Assembly (NCBI GenBank): GCA_027577415.1
Contig: JANBQS010000559.1
Coordinates: 1-15,375, forward strand
Source of the DNA: Coemansia sp. RSA 922
Taxonomy: Eukaryota; Kickxellomycota; Kickxellomycetes; Kickxellales; Kickxellaceae
Reading direction: 5' to 3'
Length of the DNA: 15,375 bases
The position numbers and the translations under genes are program-made. The notes below the pieces were generated by a model that saw only the letters and a list, made by a program, of their open reading frames with translations, ran no database searches and was not told where the DNA came from. Shown here one piece after another: positions 7,068-14,621 of this stretch. Each line of letters opens with the position of its first letter. Within the stretch, counting starts at the first letter, position 1.

Positions 7068-8552
7068 ATGTCTTCCATACTCTCTCGCCTTCCATTCGAC
7101 GAGACACTCATCTACGTTAATGGCGAGTGGACAAAGTCGCAAGCCTCACAGACCTGCCGTGTCGAGAACCCCGACACTGCCGAGACTATTGCCACAGTGC
7201 CCGAGTGTAATGCACAGGATCTGGATCTTGCCGTACAAGCAGCGTACTCTGCGTTCCACGACGGGCCCTGGGTAAACGAGTATTCAGGCGCTCAGCGGCG
7301 TGACGCTCTACTCGCACTAGCGACGGCAATCGAGGAGAGCCGACAGGATATCGAGGAGCTGGAAAGCCTCAACACTGGCAAGCCAATAAACGACGTGCGG
7401 GTGGAACTAGACGACACGATCGATCTATTCCGGTTCTTTGCCGGGTACGCCGACAAAGTAGAGGGCCGGCATATTGCGGCACAGACTAACCGCAATCTGG
7501 AGGGGTATACGGTCAAAGTTCCCGTGGGTGTTGTTGGATTTATCAACGCCTTCAACTACCCTATTTGCTTGCTGGCTTGGAAGGTAGCGCCGGCTCTTGC
7601 GGCGGGATGCACAGTTGTGTTCAAGCCTGGGCCGCAGACACCGTTGACCACGCAGTATTTCGCATATTTGCTGCACAAGACCGGGAAATTCCCAAAGGGC
7701 GTGTTCAATGTGGTGCTGGGCGGCGTTGGAGTAGGCCAGGCTTTGGTGGACCACGATTTGGTTGACAAAATCGGGTTCACTGGCTCGGTGGCTACTGGCA
7801 AGCAAGTGATCCGGTCGACTGCGTCTACGCGCAACGTACGCTGCACGTCGGTGGAGCTAGGCGGCAAAAGCCCTGGCGTTGTGATGCCCGACGCTGACTT
7901 GGACAAGACCGCCAAGCTCGTAGTCAGCGGATGCATGGCTAATGCCGGAATGAACTGCAACGCCTTGACTCGCCTGTGGGTGCACCGGTCGATCTACGAC
8001 GAGTTTATGCCTCGACTCAAGGCCGCCGCCGAGGCTTTGGTTCTGAACACGCCGCAAGACACGGCGACCGAGATGGGTCCGCTAATCGATAAGCGCCAGT
8101 ACGACCGCGTTCTGGAGTACATCCGCATCGGCCGCGATGAAGACCAGGCTGCCTTGCTGACGGGCGGCCAGCCGGCGCTCGGCCGCGGGTACTGGATCCA
8201 GCCCACTATATTCTACAATGTCAGTCCCACGACGCGCATTGCTACCGAGGAGATCTTTGGTCCCGTGCTCTCGGTTCTCGAGCCCTTTGATGAGTTGGAC
8301 GAGGTTATTGAGATTGAGCGCAAGAACGAGTTTGGCCTTGCTGCGGGTATTTTCACCCGTAGGCACCAGGATATCGCCAAGTTCACCCGCAAGCTGCGTA
8401 GTGGCACTATCTGGGTCAACAACTATAACGCCTTGTACTCGTACTTGCCCTTTGGCGGCTTCCGCAACTCTGGCTTTGGCCGTGAGCTTGGTTATGAGTC
8501 CTTTGACGGGTATCTGGTTCCAAAGTCGATCATTGACGACATCTCCTACTAG
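7068..8552 (+). CDS. NAD(P)-dependent aldehyde dehydrogenase
   Basis: This 494-residue intact protein has the full aldehyde dehydrogenase layout. It oxidises an aldehyde to the acid through a thiohemiacetal on a catalytic cysteine. Visible residues are N163 (AFNYP), K186 (VVFKPG, cofactor), the FTGS turn of the Rossmann fold (237-240), E263 (ELGGKSPG, general base), nucleophile C297 (NAGMNC) and E395 (EEIFGPV). Downstream are MGPLIDKRQ and LPFGGFRNSGFGRELG. Length and motif spacing equal the ALDH1/2/9 type, and absence of a targeting peptide suggests cytosol. Betaine-aldehyde or gamma-aminobutyraldehyde-type substrates are possible but not decided by sequence. Oddity: the usual GQ-x-C has Met in place of Gln. 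Start: ATG 7068 in CAACCATG context, with a TATA box 108 bp upstream. Confidence 0.96.
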   Translation: MSSILSRLPFDETLIYVNGEWTKSQASQTCRVENPDTAETIATVPECNAQDLDLAVQAAYSAFHDGPWVNEYSGAQRRDALLALATAIEESRQDIEELESLNTGKPINDVRVELDDTIDLFRFFAGYADKVEGRHIAAQTNRNLEGYTVKVPVGVVGFINAFNYPICLLAWKVAPALAAGCTVVFKPGPQTPLTTQYFAYLLHKTGKFPKGVFNVVLGGVGVGQALVDHDLVDKIGFTGSVATGKQVIRSTASTRNVRCTSVELGGKSPGVVMPDADLDKTAKLVVSGCMANAGMNCNALTRLWVHRSIYDEFMPRLKAAAEALVLNTPQDTATEMGPLIDKRQYDRVLEYIRIGRDEDQAALLTGGQPALGRGYWIQPTIFYNVSPTTRIATEEIFGPVLSVLEPFDELDEVIEIERKNEFGLAAGIFTRRHQDIAKFTRKLRSGTIWVNNYNALYSYLPFGGFRNSGFGRELGYESFDGYLVPKSIIDDISY

Positions 8553-8580
8553 AAGGCCTAATCCGCCTTCTATTGATTGG

Positions 8581-8587
8581 TATAAAG
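8581..8587 (+). promoter_or_regulatory. candidate TATA box of the BAR-SH3 gene
   Basis: TATAAAG lies 29 bp after the aldehyde dehydrogenase stop and 174 bp before the BAR-SH3 ATG at 8755. Between them are pyrimidine-rich sequence and poly-T. Its position so close to the upstream gene means the two transcripts must be tightly packed. Confidence 0.35.
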
Positions 8588-8754
8588 AAAGTGGTCAGGC
8601 GCTCTCTCAACCTTTGGACCCTTTTCCCTTTTCTATTGAGGCTGCCAAGCTTTTCTTTGTCTTCTCTATCTTTTTATTTCAATTTTTTTATTTATCATTT
8701 CGTCTATCAAATCTCACTGCTAATCTAGCAAACCACCACCACACACCGACGAAA

Positions 8755-10329
8755 ATGAGCTGGAAGGGGTTCAAGAAAGCGCTGGAGCGCATGCCGCACC
8801 AGCTTCAATCCAAGATTCGCAAGGGCGGAAACACAGTCGACCCCGAATTCGATGACCTACGCGTACGTTTTGTAGACCTAGAGGCTGCAACCAAGGACCT
8901 GTTCTTGCAGGCGGCCAAGTTCCGCGACAGCATCCGCGGCATGCTCCTATACCAGACCTCGTATCTGGAGCAAGTATTGGCCATGTACCGGCCCATTAGC
9001 ACTGACCCGGAGGGCGTCAGTCAGCCAGTGGGCGACTATGTGGACGAGGGGGCGTCGCCTGAGCTACTGCGAGTAGCCGAGGAGTTTCATCGGCGGGTCG
9101 AGGGCATCAAGCATAAAATCGACCCGCAGCTAGGAGCCCTAGACACATCTGTGGTGGAACCCTTGCAGGAGATGATGTCGATGCTGAAGAACGTGCACAA
9201 GGTTTTGCAGAAGCGCGACCACAAGCTCATTGACTACGATCGGCACCGTACCACGGTGGAGAAGATGGAGGCCAAGGAAGGGTCCGAGGGGCAGCGTAGT
9301 TTGGGTGAGGAGAAATCGTACCAAAAGACTATGGCGCAGTACCAAGAGTCCTCTCGAATGTACAACTACTTTAACGACACGTTGAAGGCCGACCTTACTA
9401 AGCTCTTGGCTCTGAGGCAGTCGTTTATCGACCCTATTTTCATCAAATTCTTCCGCGTCCAGCACCAGTTGTACTCGGATTTGTTTAGAGAGTTCTCGGA
9501 AGCCGCTCGTAGCTGCCCCGCCTTTGATTTGTCCACGCCTGTAATGGCCGCCTGGGAGCCAAAGTGGGGTAGGGCCCTACAGTGTTTGGGCTCATTGGAT
9601 ATTTTCGGTGTCGGTCCGATGATGGTCGCGCCCTTGCCCCTGGATGACGTTGATAGGAGCATGATGGGTACTATTAAGGGCACTTTTAGAAAGAAGGATA
9701 AGTCCGCTACGCCCACCGTTGCCCCTGCTATGTTTGGTAGAGAGAGTACTGCGTCTTCAGCTTCGGGTCTGGGCGGCAGCCCCACTCCCTTGCATCCGCC
9801 ACCGATCGGCGCACCTGTTGGCGGCAGCCCCTATGGTACTTATCAATCGTCATTCCCTCAGCAACCCCAGCAGCCGCCACCAGCAGCCGATGTGAAATCA
9901 CCCTATGGTAACTACGAGTCCTCGTTCCCGCAGCAGTCGCAGCCTCAACAGCCACCCAAGACTGATGTGAAATCGCCATATGGCGCTTACGAATCGTCGT
10001 TTCCTCAGCAACAGTCGGGTGCGGGCTATCCGCCAGCAAACGCCCAAGCTAGCTCGTCTGCTGCTCCACCACCGGCTTACACCTCGCCACTGGTCGATAA
10101 ACCCCCTGCTGCGTCTCCTCGCGGTGCACCACCGCCTCCTCGTAATAACGTCCAGTACGTTGTGGCGCTCTACGACTATGCTGCACTGACTGAAGGCGAT
10201 TTGTCGTTCAAGGAGGGCGATAGAATCGAGCTTGTGCACCGCGCAGAGTCTAAAGACGACTGGTGGACGGGTAAACTCAATGGTGTCGAGGGCGTGTTTC
10301 CTGGAACCTATGTAACCGATCCCAGGTAG
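8755..10329 (+). CDS. RVS167: amphiphysin/Rvs167-type BAR-SH3 protein
   Basis: The 524-residue protein has an N-terminal BAR domain (about 1-245: SWKGFKKALERMPHQLQSK, then DPEFDDLRVRFVDLE, YDRHRTTVEKM and YFNDTLKADLTKLL), a low-complexity Pro/Gln/Ser linker, and a C-terminal SH3 domain (464-524: ALYDYAALTEGDLSFKEGD, DDWWTGKLNG, GVFPGTYV). Rvs167/amphiphysin dimerises, senses membrane curvature, and drives scission of endocytic vesicles at actin patches; the SH3 binds proline-rich partners. Length and order match Rvs167 (482 residues in budding yeast). The linker carries three SPYGxYxSSFPQQ repeats. The frame is open upstream to 8218 inside the aldehyde dehydrogenase gene, but the BAR domain begins at ATG 8755, so that is the start. 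The symbol is by homology. Confidence 0.95.
   Translation: MSWKGFKKALERMPHQLQSKIRKGGNTVDPEFDDLRVRFVDLEAATKDLFLQAAKFRDSIRGMLLYQTSYLEQVLAMYRPISTDPEGVSQPVGDYVDEGASPELLRVAEEFHRRVEGIKHKIDPQLGALDTSVVEPLQEMMSMLKNVHKVLQKRDHKLIDYDRHRTTVEKMEAKEGSEGQRSLGEEKSYQKTMAQYQESSRMYNYFNDTLKADLTKLLALRQSFIDPIFIKFFRVQHQLYSDLFREFSEAARSCPAFDLSTPVMAAWEPKWGRALQCLGSLDIFGVGPMMVAPLPLDDVDRSMMGTIKGTFRKKDKSATPTVAPAMFGRESTASSASGLGGSPTPLHPPPIGAPVGGSPYGTYQSSFPQQPQQPPPAADVKSPYGNYESSFPQQSQPQQPPKTDVKSPYGAYESSFPQQQSGAGYPPANAQASSSAAPPPAYTSPLVDKPPAASPRGAPPPPRNNVQYVVALYDYAALTEGDLSFKEGDRIELVHRAESKDDWWTGKLNGVEGVFPGTYVTDPR
9826..10018 (+). repeat. three SPYGxYxSSFPQQ repeats in the BAR-SH3 linker
   Basis: Three coding repeats start at residues 358, 382 and 407 of the BAR-SH3 protein, about 24-25 residues apart: SPYGTYQSSFPQQ, SPYGNYESSFPQQ and SPYGAYESSFPQQ. 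The connecting stretches (QPQQPPPAADVK, SQPQQPPKTDVK) are also related. Third-position changes between copies (CCC TAT GGT, CCC TAT GGT, CCA TAT GGC) show the peptide is kept while the DNA drifts. This suggests selection for a Tyr/Phe linear motif or sticky linker. The role is unknown. Confidence 0.85.
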
Positions 10330-10392
10330 ATCTTTATTCTTTTTTTCTTTTCTTACGTTTCAATTTTTTTTTCTTCCCCCTAATCTACCGAA

Positions 10393-10400
10393 TGACGTCA
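10393..10400. promoter_or_regulatory. perfect CRE palindrome TGACGTCA
   Basis: TGACGTCA (with flanking A and T, a 10-bp palindrome) is the consensus site of bZIP factors of the ATF/CREB class (known in fungi as Atf1/Sko1-type sites). It is 53 bp upstream of the TATA box and 172 bp upstream of the Mpv17 gene ATG, and 64 bp after the BAR-SH3 stop. Position and exactness argue for function, but binding is an inference. Confidence 0.5.
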
Positions 10401-10452
10401 TTATTCCTCACTAACCCTCAACTGGCCCCATTTTCTATAATTCTAGCCTGTG

Positions 10453-10460
10453 TATAAAAA
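10453..10460 (+). promoter_or_regulatory. TATA box of the Mpv17/Sym1 gene
   Basis: TATAAAAA lies 112 bp before ATG 10565, a spacing similar to that at the aldehyde dehydrogenase gene (108 bp). It is followed by a G-rich element and then a T tract of about 17 nt (10486 onward) with pyrimidine-rich sequence that probably contains the transcription start. Confidence 0.55.
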
Positions 10461-10564
10461 GGAGGGGGCGAGATCTAAGGACTGCTTTTTTTTTTTTTTT
10501 TCCTCTTTCTTTCTTCAATTTTATTTAAGCAGCTTTGTATATTACGTCCCTTTATTTATTAACG

Positions 10565-11212
10565 ATGATTCGTGGTGCGCTACTAGCTTGGACTACTATA
10601 GCCGAGAAGCAACCTCTTTTGACGCTCGCAGCAACCAACGGGACACTAGGCGGCGTTGGTGATCTCCTAGCGCAGGCAATCGAGCACCACAACACAAAAG
10701 ACGGAAGCCGGTTCAAATGGAACACAGCCCGTACCTTGCGGTTTGTCACATGGGGAGCACTATGTGCGCCAGTATTCCACAAATGGTACATGTTCATAAA
10801 CACTCGGATTCCACTGGCCACTAAGGGCAGGCCGTTTGCCTTGAGCTTGGCCAAACGTGTGGCTATGGACCAGCTGTTGTTTGCGCCTCTGGGTATTGCG
10901 GGATTCTTCATTGGTATGAATTTTATGGAGGGCAGAAACTGGGAGTCGGCTCGTATACGGCTGAGAGAGTATTATTTGCCTACTATGGCCGCAAATTATG
11001 CTGTGTGGCCGGCTGTACAGACTGTGAACTTTGGATGGGTGCCGACGCTTTATAGAGTGCCGTTTTGTAGCGTGGTGAGCATCTTTTGGAATGCTTTTAT
11101 CTCTTGGGCCAACGCTCAGTCGGCTAGCGCTGTTGACTTGCCAGAGGAGACACCGCATATTTTGATCAAGCCACTGCACCAGGAAGCAGTATTGCCCACA
11201 ACCAAGGCCTAG
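10565..11212 (+). CDS. SYM1: Mpv17/PMP22-family membrane protein (Sym1-like)
   Basis: The first ATG is 10565 (a TTG-initiated extension upstream is not used in eukaryotes), giving 215 residues. Family motifs in order: GGVGDLLAQAIE (29-40), R59 in the RFVTWGALCAPVFHKWY segment (59-75), a KRVAMDQLLFAPLG segment (97-110), NYAVWPAVQTVNFGWVP (144-160), and FWNAFISWAN near the C-terminus. Mpv17 proteins have about four membrane segments. Yeast Sym1 is in the mitochondrial inner membrane and helps growth on ethanol at high temperature; others in the family are peroxisomal. Which membrane applies here is undecided. The C-terminal 25 residues are a polar tail beyond the core. The gene is 235 bp after the BAR-SH3 stop and 104 bp before Mis18. 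Confidence 0.93.
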   Translation: MIRGALLAWTTIAEKQPLLTLAATNGTLGGVGDLLAQAIEHHNTKDGSRFKWNTARTLRFVTWGALCAPVFHKWYMFINTRIPLATKGRPFALSLAKRVAMDQLLFAPLGIAGFFIGMNFMEGRNWESARIRLREYYLPTMAANYAVWPAVQTVNFGWVPTLYRVPFCSVVSIFWNAFISWANAQSASAVDLPEETPHILIKPLHQEAVLPTTKA

Positions 11213-11316
11213 AAACATTGGTGATCGCGTTTCAGATACTTTTTTATTTTATTTGTTTGTTTATACCTCTCTTTTCATACAATTTTTTTTATATACTCTT
11301 TTTTTTTTTGTTTCAT

Positions 11317-11982
11317 ATGGATTCACTACGCGGTGCCTATTCAGGTGGTGGCTACGAAATGCCAGATAGCAATAACAGTGCGCGCGACAATTCCGATGAG
11401 GCAATTAATGGACCAGTAGTATTAAGCTGTACCAAGTGTCGAACAATAGTAGGCGACACCTTCGCGTACGTAGCCTCACTCCCCGAACGCAACTACATAG
11501 CACTACAGTCAGTCCCCGAGAGCGTGGTGTGCGGTAAATCCAAGAAAATGGCAACGGAGAGGGGCGAAGAAAACAGCGTATACTTTGAACTAACCTGTGG
11601 CGAATGTCAGGCGCAGATCGGACGACGGTACCTGACAACAGTGGAGGACATGGATTCAATACGGAACTGTTTTGCTTTGGATATGGATAAAGTCATTACC
11701 TACGAGTTGGGCAAATGTCTCAATAAGCAAAGCGAAGTATTACCTCCGCCACCAGAGTTTTATGCGTCGGCGGCTATGTATGAGGAAATGACGAAACTTC
11801 GGAATAATCTGGCTGCGTTAGCTGCTCATGTTCAAAAACTGGAATTGACTATTTATCGTAATAACGGCGGTACTTCTATTAGTCCTAGGACAGCTGGTGG
11901 ACAGGGACCATCTAGAAAGAGGACGCAGGGACTTAATCCAGAGATTTATCATGTTGACTCGTCTAAACGGTTTGGTAGATGA
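11317..11982 (+). CDS. MIS18: Mis18-type centromere protein (Mis18/Yippee zinc fold)
   Basis: The first ATG in coding-like sequence is 11317; the frame is open upstream to 11218 but that part encodes a Phe-rich T-tract translation. The 221-residue protein has a polar N-terminus, then the Mis18 domain: a first zinc knuckle C38-x2-C41 (VLSCTKCRTIVGD), a second C94-x2-C97 (LTCGECQAQIGRRY), and a DMDSIRNCFALDMDKVITYELG end strand. A coiled-coil segment (about 152-180, YEEMTKLRNNLAALAAHVQKLEL) and a basic tail follow. Mis18 proteins form multimers and prime centromeres for CENP-A loading (with Mis16 and the HJURP/Scm3 chaperone in fission yeast). The arrangement of knuckles and C-terminal helix matches Mis18 more than Yippee, which lacks the coiled coil. 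Length fits the family. No intron is required. Confidence 0.9.
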   Translation: MDSLRGAYSGGGYEMPDSNNSARDNSDEAINGPVVLSCTKCRTIVGDTFAYVASLPERNYIALQSVPESVVCGKSKKMATERGEENSVYFELTCGECQAQIGRRYLTTVEDMDSIRNCFALDMDKVITYELGKCLNKQSEVLPPPPEFYASAAMYEEMTKLRNNLAALAAHVQKLELTIYRNNGGTSISPRTAGGQGPSRKRTQGLNPEIYHVDSSKRFGR

Positions 11983-12348
11983 GTTTATTTGAATCTCTTC
12001 TTTTTTTTATTATTGTGGAGTATGCGTTAGTAATTTAGTATGCTCTTAGCGCTAGAGGCTATATGGATGATATCAAGGCGCCAAGCCCTACTGACGCCCC
12101 TCCTCCCCGCCACATTGATTGTTGTCCAGAAATAACCTGTCTTTGCGATATGTGGATAGTACATTCATGAACAATAGGCTATTTCTTGGCTGCGTCCGCT
12201 GGCTTGGCCTGCGTGCTGCGAATTTTCTCGTTTAATGCTAGATTTTTTTAAATTGCAAGGGCCACGTACTCGTGTTTTCTTCCATCTTCATTTCCCTCTA
12301 GCATATTGACATTAGATACCTTTAGTTTAGTTTATTTTTTTTTTAGTC
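11983..12348 (+). promoter_or_regulatory. intergenic region between Mis18 and the amino acid permease
   Basis: The Mis18 3' end is followed by a T-rich tract; no AATAAA is seen nearby on this strand. A C-rich block (CGCCCCTCCTCCCCGCC, 12094-12110) and a pyrimidine-rich leader ending in a T tract before ATG 12349 could belong to the permease promoter. On the minus strand 12237-12179 is a short GC-richer open stretch that may be a terminal exon (see findings). No tRNA or other RNA was recognised. Confidence 0.4.
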
Positions 12349-14019
12349 ATGGTGACACCTTCGGTCCTTTCCCGGACAACTACGCTATCGAGAGTGCCTA
12401 CTTTGAATGCAGAGCATGTCCGTGTCCGTGGCAGTGTAGTGGAGCCTCTGAGTAGTCGAGGATGGATGGTTTGGCGCGCGCTCAGGCCGCCTGGACCAGA
12501 TGAATACCCAGAATCGGATGCGTCGACTATTTCTAATAGCCAGGCCAGCATTGAGAGCAACATTAGAGAAGGTATCGACGGCAAACTGGGCACAAAATCG
12601 CCATTCTTAACGTCGTCTTTTTCCGTACTACACATCACACTATCTGTCTTGGGCGGGGCTCTGAGTTCGGGGTTCTTGATAGCCGGCGGATTCACGATTT
12701 TCTGTGCTGGACCCGGTGGTGCCCTGGTAGCCTTTGCATTGACCATGCTGGCGCTCTACGCGGTAATGACTTCGTTAATGGAGCTGCGATGCGTAATACC
12801 TGATAACGTACCCTATTACTTGTTTAGCGCTCATGTATTGGGCCAAACGGTAGGCGCAGCATCGGCTTGGAACTATTGGCTTATGTGGATCAGTATAATT
12901 ACCTATGAAGTGGCGGCTTTCGGGCATATATTACATTTCTGGGTCCCCCACGTACACCCTGCGGTCTGGTGTGTGCCAATGTTCCTATGTTGCTTTGCCA
13001 TTGTCATTATTAACACAAAGTACTATACGGTAGCTGAGCATAGTTTCACAATGCTCAAGCTGTGCGGAATACTCGTGGCTCTAATCTGCGGATCATTAAT
13101 AGCAGCGGGAAAGCTTGGCGACCATAAATACGGGTTGGAGAACTGGCACCAAGGCGATGCGCCGTTTGTTGGCGGTGCTTTGGGAGTTGCTTGTGCCGCA
13201 GTATACTCCGGCTTTTCGATAGTCGGCGCCGAAGCCGCCGCCACAATGGCTCTGAGAACTTGTACTCCGCGGGGTCGTCGTCTCGTGCCGGCTTTTGTCT
13301 GTGGTGGATTGGCCATTCTCTTCATGACCTCGATATTTATCACGGGGCTCGTTGTTTCTTACAACAGCTCTTGGTTTCAGAGTGACGATAATGCGGGTGA
13401 GTCGGCAGCATCCTCAACATTCACTTTCATCTTCGAACAAGCCCGATTGCGTGCTGGAGCAGATGTAGTCAATGCCGTGCTTTTGGTAACAGCGCTGTTT
13501 GATTGTTGCGCGGCGCTTTACGTATCATCAGCATTACTTCAGGACTTGGCTATGCGATCGCTGGCACCGCGCTTTCTGAGAAAACCACTGGGGCAAGGAC
13601 AGGGCCAAGAATTCTCTGTTTACTGTTTGATCGTTGGCAGCGTCGTGGCGCTGACTCTTTGGGGTCTGAGCAATATTGGAACCAAGTATTCGCTGTCTAT
13701 TATAGCGGGTGCTATTGGCGTGTCAGGATATATTATGTGGGGATTGGTCGCTATTATGCACTGTAAGATTCGGTGGACTAAAAAATTTCGGAACGCGGCC
13801 AAATCATTGGATGGCATGTACCGGGCGTGGTTGTTTCCTGTGGGACCGATGTTCTGCCTCGCATACGTAATATCAGCACTCGGTGGCGTCATCTGGGTGG
13901 CTGTGTGGCTCGGGTTTCTCGTCGATATGTTCTTGTTGGCAACTTCGCAGTTGATTGTTTTCATTATTCTTCTTATAGTTGCAGCAACGGTTCAGTACTT
14001 TGGGTACTGTCGATGCTGA
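12349..14019 (+). CDS. amino acid permease (APC superfamily, fungal YAT type)
   Basis: This 556-residue intact protein has a polar N-terminus of about 85 residues and about twelve membrane segments. TM1 has the glycine-rich unwound motif (SVLGGALSSGFLIAGG), TM2/3 ends with MELRCVIP (the position of the family's GEM-x-x-x-IP), and the TM6 region has YSGFSIVGAEAAATMALR followed by TPRGRRLVPAF, matching the family's VG-x-x-x-GE…PRK-x-IP pattern. Later segments are hydrophobic to the Cys-rich end (YFGYCRC). Fungal members of this family are plasma-membrane proton symporters for amino acids; which amino acid cannot be read. ATG 12349 is directly preceded by a T tract. An antisense frame over its start is a shadow. 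Confidence 0.93.
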   Translation: MVTPSVLSRTTTLSRVPTLNAEHVRVRGSVVEPLSSRGWMVWRALRPPGPDEYPESDASTISNSQASIESNIREGIDGKLGTKSPFLTSSFSVLHITLSVLGGALSSGFLIAGGFTIFCAGPGGALVAFALTMLALYAVMTSLMELRCVIPDNVPYYLFSAHVLGQTVGAASAWNYWLMWISIITYEVAAFGHILHFWVPHVHPAVWCVPMFLCCFAIVIINTKYYTVAEHSFTMLKLCGILVALICGSLIAAGKLGDHKYGLENWHQGDAPFVGGALGVACAAVYSGFSIVGAEAAATMALRTCTPRGRRLVPAFVCGGLAILFMTSIFITGLVVSYNSSWFQSDDNAGESAASSTFTFIFEQARLRAGADVVNAVLLVTALFDCCAALYVSSALLQDLAMRSLAPRFLRKPLGQGQGQEFSVYCLIVGSVVALTLWGLSNIGTKYSLSIIAGAIGVSGYIMWGLVAIMHCKIRWTKKFRNAAKSLDGMYRAWLFPVGPMFCLAYVISALGGVIWVAVWLGFLVDMFLLATSQLIVFIILLIVAATVQYFGYCRC

Positions 14020-14091
14020 ATGCTGAGAGGAAATACATCATCATGTGCTTGCATCCTGGCATCCTATTATTCACATGTTTGCTACTGCTCT

Positions 14092-14126
14092 AATAGAGCA
14101 TGATTAGAGACCTTTTGTGCTCTATT
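14092..14126 (+). repeat. 9-bp stem hairpin after the permease stop
   Basis: AATAGAGCA (14092-14100) and TGCTCTATT (14118-14126) are perfect complements with a 17-nt loop. The 5' arm also overlaps a smaller palindrome, GCTCTAATAGAGC. It begins 73 bp after the permease stop and would lie in its 3' UTR. It may be a 3'-end processing or RNA-stability element, or chance. Confidence 0.35.
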
Positions 14127-14600
14127 GGAAAGGAAATAAGAATGTAAAAAAGGATGCTGCAAACACGGGAACATTCAATTCAGATAGTGCATATTCTTCT
14201 ACATTTCGTATTACTACACTGGGTATTAAGGCCCCGTCAGCGTGGCTGTATTGAATAGATACTTTTACTTTGACACACTTTTCTTATTAAGCCTCGAGTC
14301 GATGTACAACCAGTTCATTATAATCTAGGCAATTTGGATACCCTTGGTGAGCTACCTCCAATGGTGTTATGTGCAATAGAGTGCTGCTTCAGTTTGTTTT
14401 CTATTCTTTACATTTTATAGCCCAGTTTTATTATTATAAACAATATTGATGACATTTATTTCCAACTAAGAGCCACTACTGGTGGCAGGCCAGCTGATAT
14501 GCCACATTCGACACACTGACGAATATTGATGCGACTGAGCATCATTGACATTATAGACTAAGCTTTTGTAATAAAAAAAGTGCACCTGAACAGTACGTAG
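14127..14600 (+). other. A/T-rich intergenic sequence after the permease
   Basis: No protein gene is supported here. Apart from the snoRNA candidate (14441-14528) there is an adjacent small hairpin, TGATGC/GCATCA around a 6-nt loop (14527-14544), and a 5-bp hairpin in GCCACTACTGGTGGC (14472-14486). AATAAA-like sequence (GTAATAAAAAAAG) occurs near 14568-14580. The rest shows no coding or repeat pattern. Confidence 0.4.
14441..14528 (+). ncRNA. candidate box C/D snoRNA
   Basis: A box C core TGATGA (14447-14452) directly follows CAATAT (14441-14446). A box D CTGA (14516-14519) is followed, after 3 nt, by ATATTG (14523-14528), the perfect complement of CAATAT. The resulting 88-nt unit with a 6-bp terminal stem is the right size and arrangement for a C/D snoRNA. 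A second CTGA (14494-14497) could be box D'. Weak points: the base before TGATGA is T instead of a purine, the 3-nt offset after box D, no clear box C', and an internal hairpin in the guide region. I did not match a rRNA target. Confidence 0.25.
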
Positions 14601-14621
14601 CCAACTCAAAAGTACTCCACT

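Noticed and set aside
7292..8422. Several antisense frames over the aldehyde dehydrogenase gene
   Set aside because: They are shadows of a GC-rich conserved coding sequence; none has family-like motifs or its own promoter.
8218..8754. Open frame extending the BAR-SH3 protein 179 codons upstream
   Set aside because: It overlaps the aldehyde dehydrogenase coding sequence in another frame, encodes Ser/Arg/Leu-rich shadow sequence, and the BAR domain starts properly at ATG 8755.
12327..12746. 139-codon minus-strand frame over the permease start
   Set aside because: Antisense to the conserved permease N-terminus and first membrane segment; Pro/Thr-rich shadow translation.
14527..14544. Hairpin TGATGC/GCATCA as part of an H/ACA snoRNA
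   Set aside because: No second hairpin with H box and no ACA at the proper distance; the stem is only 6 bp.
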